Shown piece after piece: positions 12,680-13,804 of a stretch of 13,804 nt of DNA. Made by a program: the position numbers and the translations under genes. The notes under the pieces are model-generated. The model saw only the letters and a program-made list of their open reading frames with translations, had not been told where the DNA came from and did not search any database. The first letter of the stretch is position 1; the number at the start of each line of letters is the position of its first letter. The stretch comes from JALYSX01 sp036510515 (lineage in GTDB: Bacteria > Vulcanimicrobiota > Vulcanimicrobiia > Vulcanimicrobiales > Vulcanimicrobiaceae): positions 1-13,804 of the forward strand of contig DATCDS010000001.1 in assembly GCA_036510515.1 (NCBI GenBank). Direction: 5' to 3'.

Positions 12680-13804
12680 ACTTTCACCAACAAGTCTGCC
12701 GCGATCGCGGCGGCGGCGCGCTTGCCCGGGAAACCGCTCACGCAGCCGCCCGGATGCGCACCCGAACCGCAGAGATACAATCCCGCGATCGGCGTGCGAG
12801 TTGCGAAACGCTCTTCGTAAATTTGTCCGGGCAGCAGTTCGCCGTGGAAGATATTGCCGCCGATGAGACCAAAGCGGTCTTCGAGATCCGGCGGCGCCAT
12901 GAGCTGACGCTCTTCGATCGCCGCCGGAATATTGGGCGCGTATCGAGTCAACAGCGCGACGATCTTATCGGCGGCCGCCTCGCGCGTCCGCGCGGTCCAT
13001 CCGTCCGCGCGCGCGTACGGAAAGTACTGCGCGAAGATCGAGAGGATGTGCTTGCCCGGCGGCGCCAGCGACGGGTCGGTCGGCGTCTGCATGAAACACT
13101 CCAGCATGGGCTCGTTGCTTTCGCCGTCGTTCTTGCCATCTTCGTAGGAGCGCTGCAGATAGTCGATCGACGGCGCGACGTGGATGGTCGCGCGATGGTG
13201 CGGTTGCGGCGTCGTACCCGGACGGGCGAGAAAGTCGGGCAGTTCGCCCAACGCGAGGTTCAGTTTCAGCGACGCGCCGTTCGTGCGCCACGTCGCCAAC
13301 TTGTCGACCAGGGCGGCAGGGCGTTGCCCGGGTTCGAGCAGATCCACAAACGTTGTCGCTGGATGCGCGTTGGAGGCGACGACGCGTGCGACGATCTCGC
13401 TTCCGTCGCTCAGATGTATGCCGCGCACCGCTCCGTCGGCCAGGTCGATCCGAGCCACGCTCTTCCCCGAGACGATCTCGGCGCCTGCAGCGAGCGCCGA
13501 CGACGCGAGCGCCGACGAAATCGCGCCCATGCCGCCGCGCACGAAGCCCCACGCGCCTTGAACGCCCAGCGCGCGCCCGGCGTAGTGATGGGCCAGCACG
13601 TAACCGGTGCCGGCATCGCGCGGGCCGAGATCGGTGCCGATCAGCCCGTCGGTGGCCAGCGTCGCTTGCAAGACGGGCGTCTTGACGTATCGTTCGACCA
13701 GGGCGGCGGCGCTACCGAGCAGATCGTCCCGCACGCCGCGCTCGAAACGCTCGAAGCGCGGCTCGTCGTCGGAAAACGTGTCGAAGAGCGCGCGTCCGAG
13801 TTGG
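12676..13804 (-). CDS. FAD-dependent oxidoreductase, PYROXD2-like (phytoene-desaturase superfamily), 5' end cut
   Basis: About 375 C-terminal residues are present; the reading frame stays open to the window edge, so the start and the N-terminal FAD-binding Rossmann motif are outside. An internal GTG at 13734 is not the true start, since the protein-like frame continues upstream (FDTFSDDEPRFERFERGVRD). The sequence resembles the PYROXD2 / COG1233 group: ATLATDGLIGTDLGP, GTGYVLAHHYAGRALGVQGA, WGFVRGGMGAISSALASSAL, then DPSLAPPGKHILSIFAQYFPY, the LMAPPDLEDRFGLIGGNIFH stretch, and the FAD-contacting C-terminus LYLCGSGAHPGGCVSGFPGK. Enzymes of this superfamily oxidise C-C or C-N bonds on hydrophobic or amine substrates; the reaction here is unknown. 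Stop TGA overlaps the methyltransferase ATG. Confidence 0.9.
   Translation of the reverse strand, partial: QLGRALFDTFSDDEPRFERFERGVRDDLLGSAAALVERYVKTPVLQATLATDGLIGTDLGPRDAGTGYVLAHHYAGRALGVQGAWGFVRGGMGAISSALASSALAAGAEIVSGKSVARIDLADGAVRGIHLSDGSEIVARVVASNAHPATTFVDLLEPGQRPAALVDKLATWRTNGASLKLNLALGELPDFLARPGTTPQPHHRATIHVAPSIDYLQRSYEDGKNDGESNEPMLECFMQTPTDPSLAPPGKHILSIFAQYFPYARADGWTARTREAAADKIVALLTRYAPNIPAAIEERQLMAPPDLEDRFGLIGGNIFHGELLPGQIYEERFATRTPIAGLYLCGSGAHPGGCVSGFPGKRAAAAIAADLLVKV

Noticed and set aside
1..13804. CRISPR arrays, tRNA/rRNA genes, insertion sequences, phage or toxin-antitoxin genes
   Set aside because: No spaced direct-repeat array, cloverleaf-like sequence, transposase motif or terminal inverted repeats were found by reading both strands.

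Overview
The window is GC-rich bacterial chromosome, densely packed with genes. It reads as an uncultured, deep-branching lineage rather than a familiar model group. The EF-Tu, EF-G and S7 proteins are clearly bacterial. S12 has the MPTINQLVRKGR start and a long internal loop. The orphan pilin-like genes and a PYROXD2-like oxidoreductase would fit something like Candidatus Eremiobacterota (WPS-2) or a neighbouring phylum. That placement is an impression from protein style and was not tested. No tRNA, rRNA, CRISPR array, transposase or phage gene was seen.

Region 1 (1-5027, minus strand) is the streptomycin (str) operon read right to left: rpsL, rpsG, fusA, tuf, then rpsJ, which normally opens the S10 operon. 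A near-consensus sigma70-type promoter sits in front of rpsL. A second, with a perfect TTGACA, lies in the 243-nt fusA-tuf gap and leaves tuf a leader of about 195 nt with GC-rich inverted repeats. The rpsL-rpsG gap carries two tandem copies of a 23-bp intergenic repeat.

Region 2 (5275-7898, minus strand) is a three-gene operon: a multi-pass membrane protein, a YtrA-type GntR repressor, and a secreted SxxK serine hydrolase of the class C beta-lactamase/penicillin-binding-protein fold. The hydrolase start overlaps the repressor stop (GTGA). Two 22-bp palindromes with the same half-site lie exactly 30 bp apart over the -35, the -10 and the start codon. They are strong candidates for the repressor's own operators, and the mRNA is predicted to be leaderless or nearly so.

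Region 3 (7936-11737, plus strand) is a run of five closely spaced genes. It holds a prepilin-like protein with a class III signal peptide, an adjoining single-TM secreted protein with four periplasmic cysteines, an EamA/DMT-family transporter, a 66-residue DUF3311 membrane protein, and an SSS-family symporter of the monocarboxylate (MctP-like) type that overlaps it by 8 nt.

Region 4 (11745-13804, minus strand) converges on region 3 with 7 nt between stop codons. A PYROXD2-like FAD oxidoreductase (cut by the window end), a class I SAM O-methyltransferase and a small membrane protein are chained by two 4-nt ATGA overlaps, so they are very likely co-translated.

The best candidates for something undescribed are the repressor-controlled membrane protein/serine hydrolase operon with its twin operators, the orphan pilin-like pair, and the PYROXD2/O-methyltransferase/small membrane protein unit.
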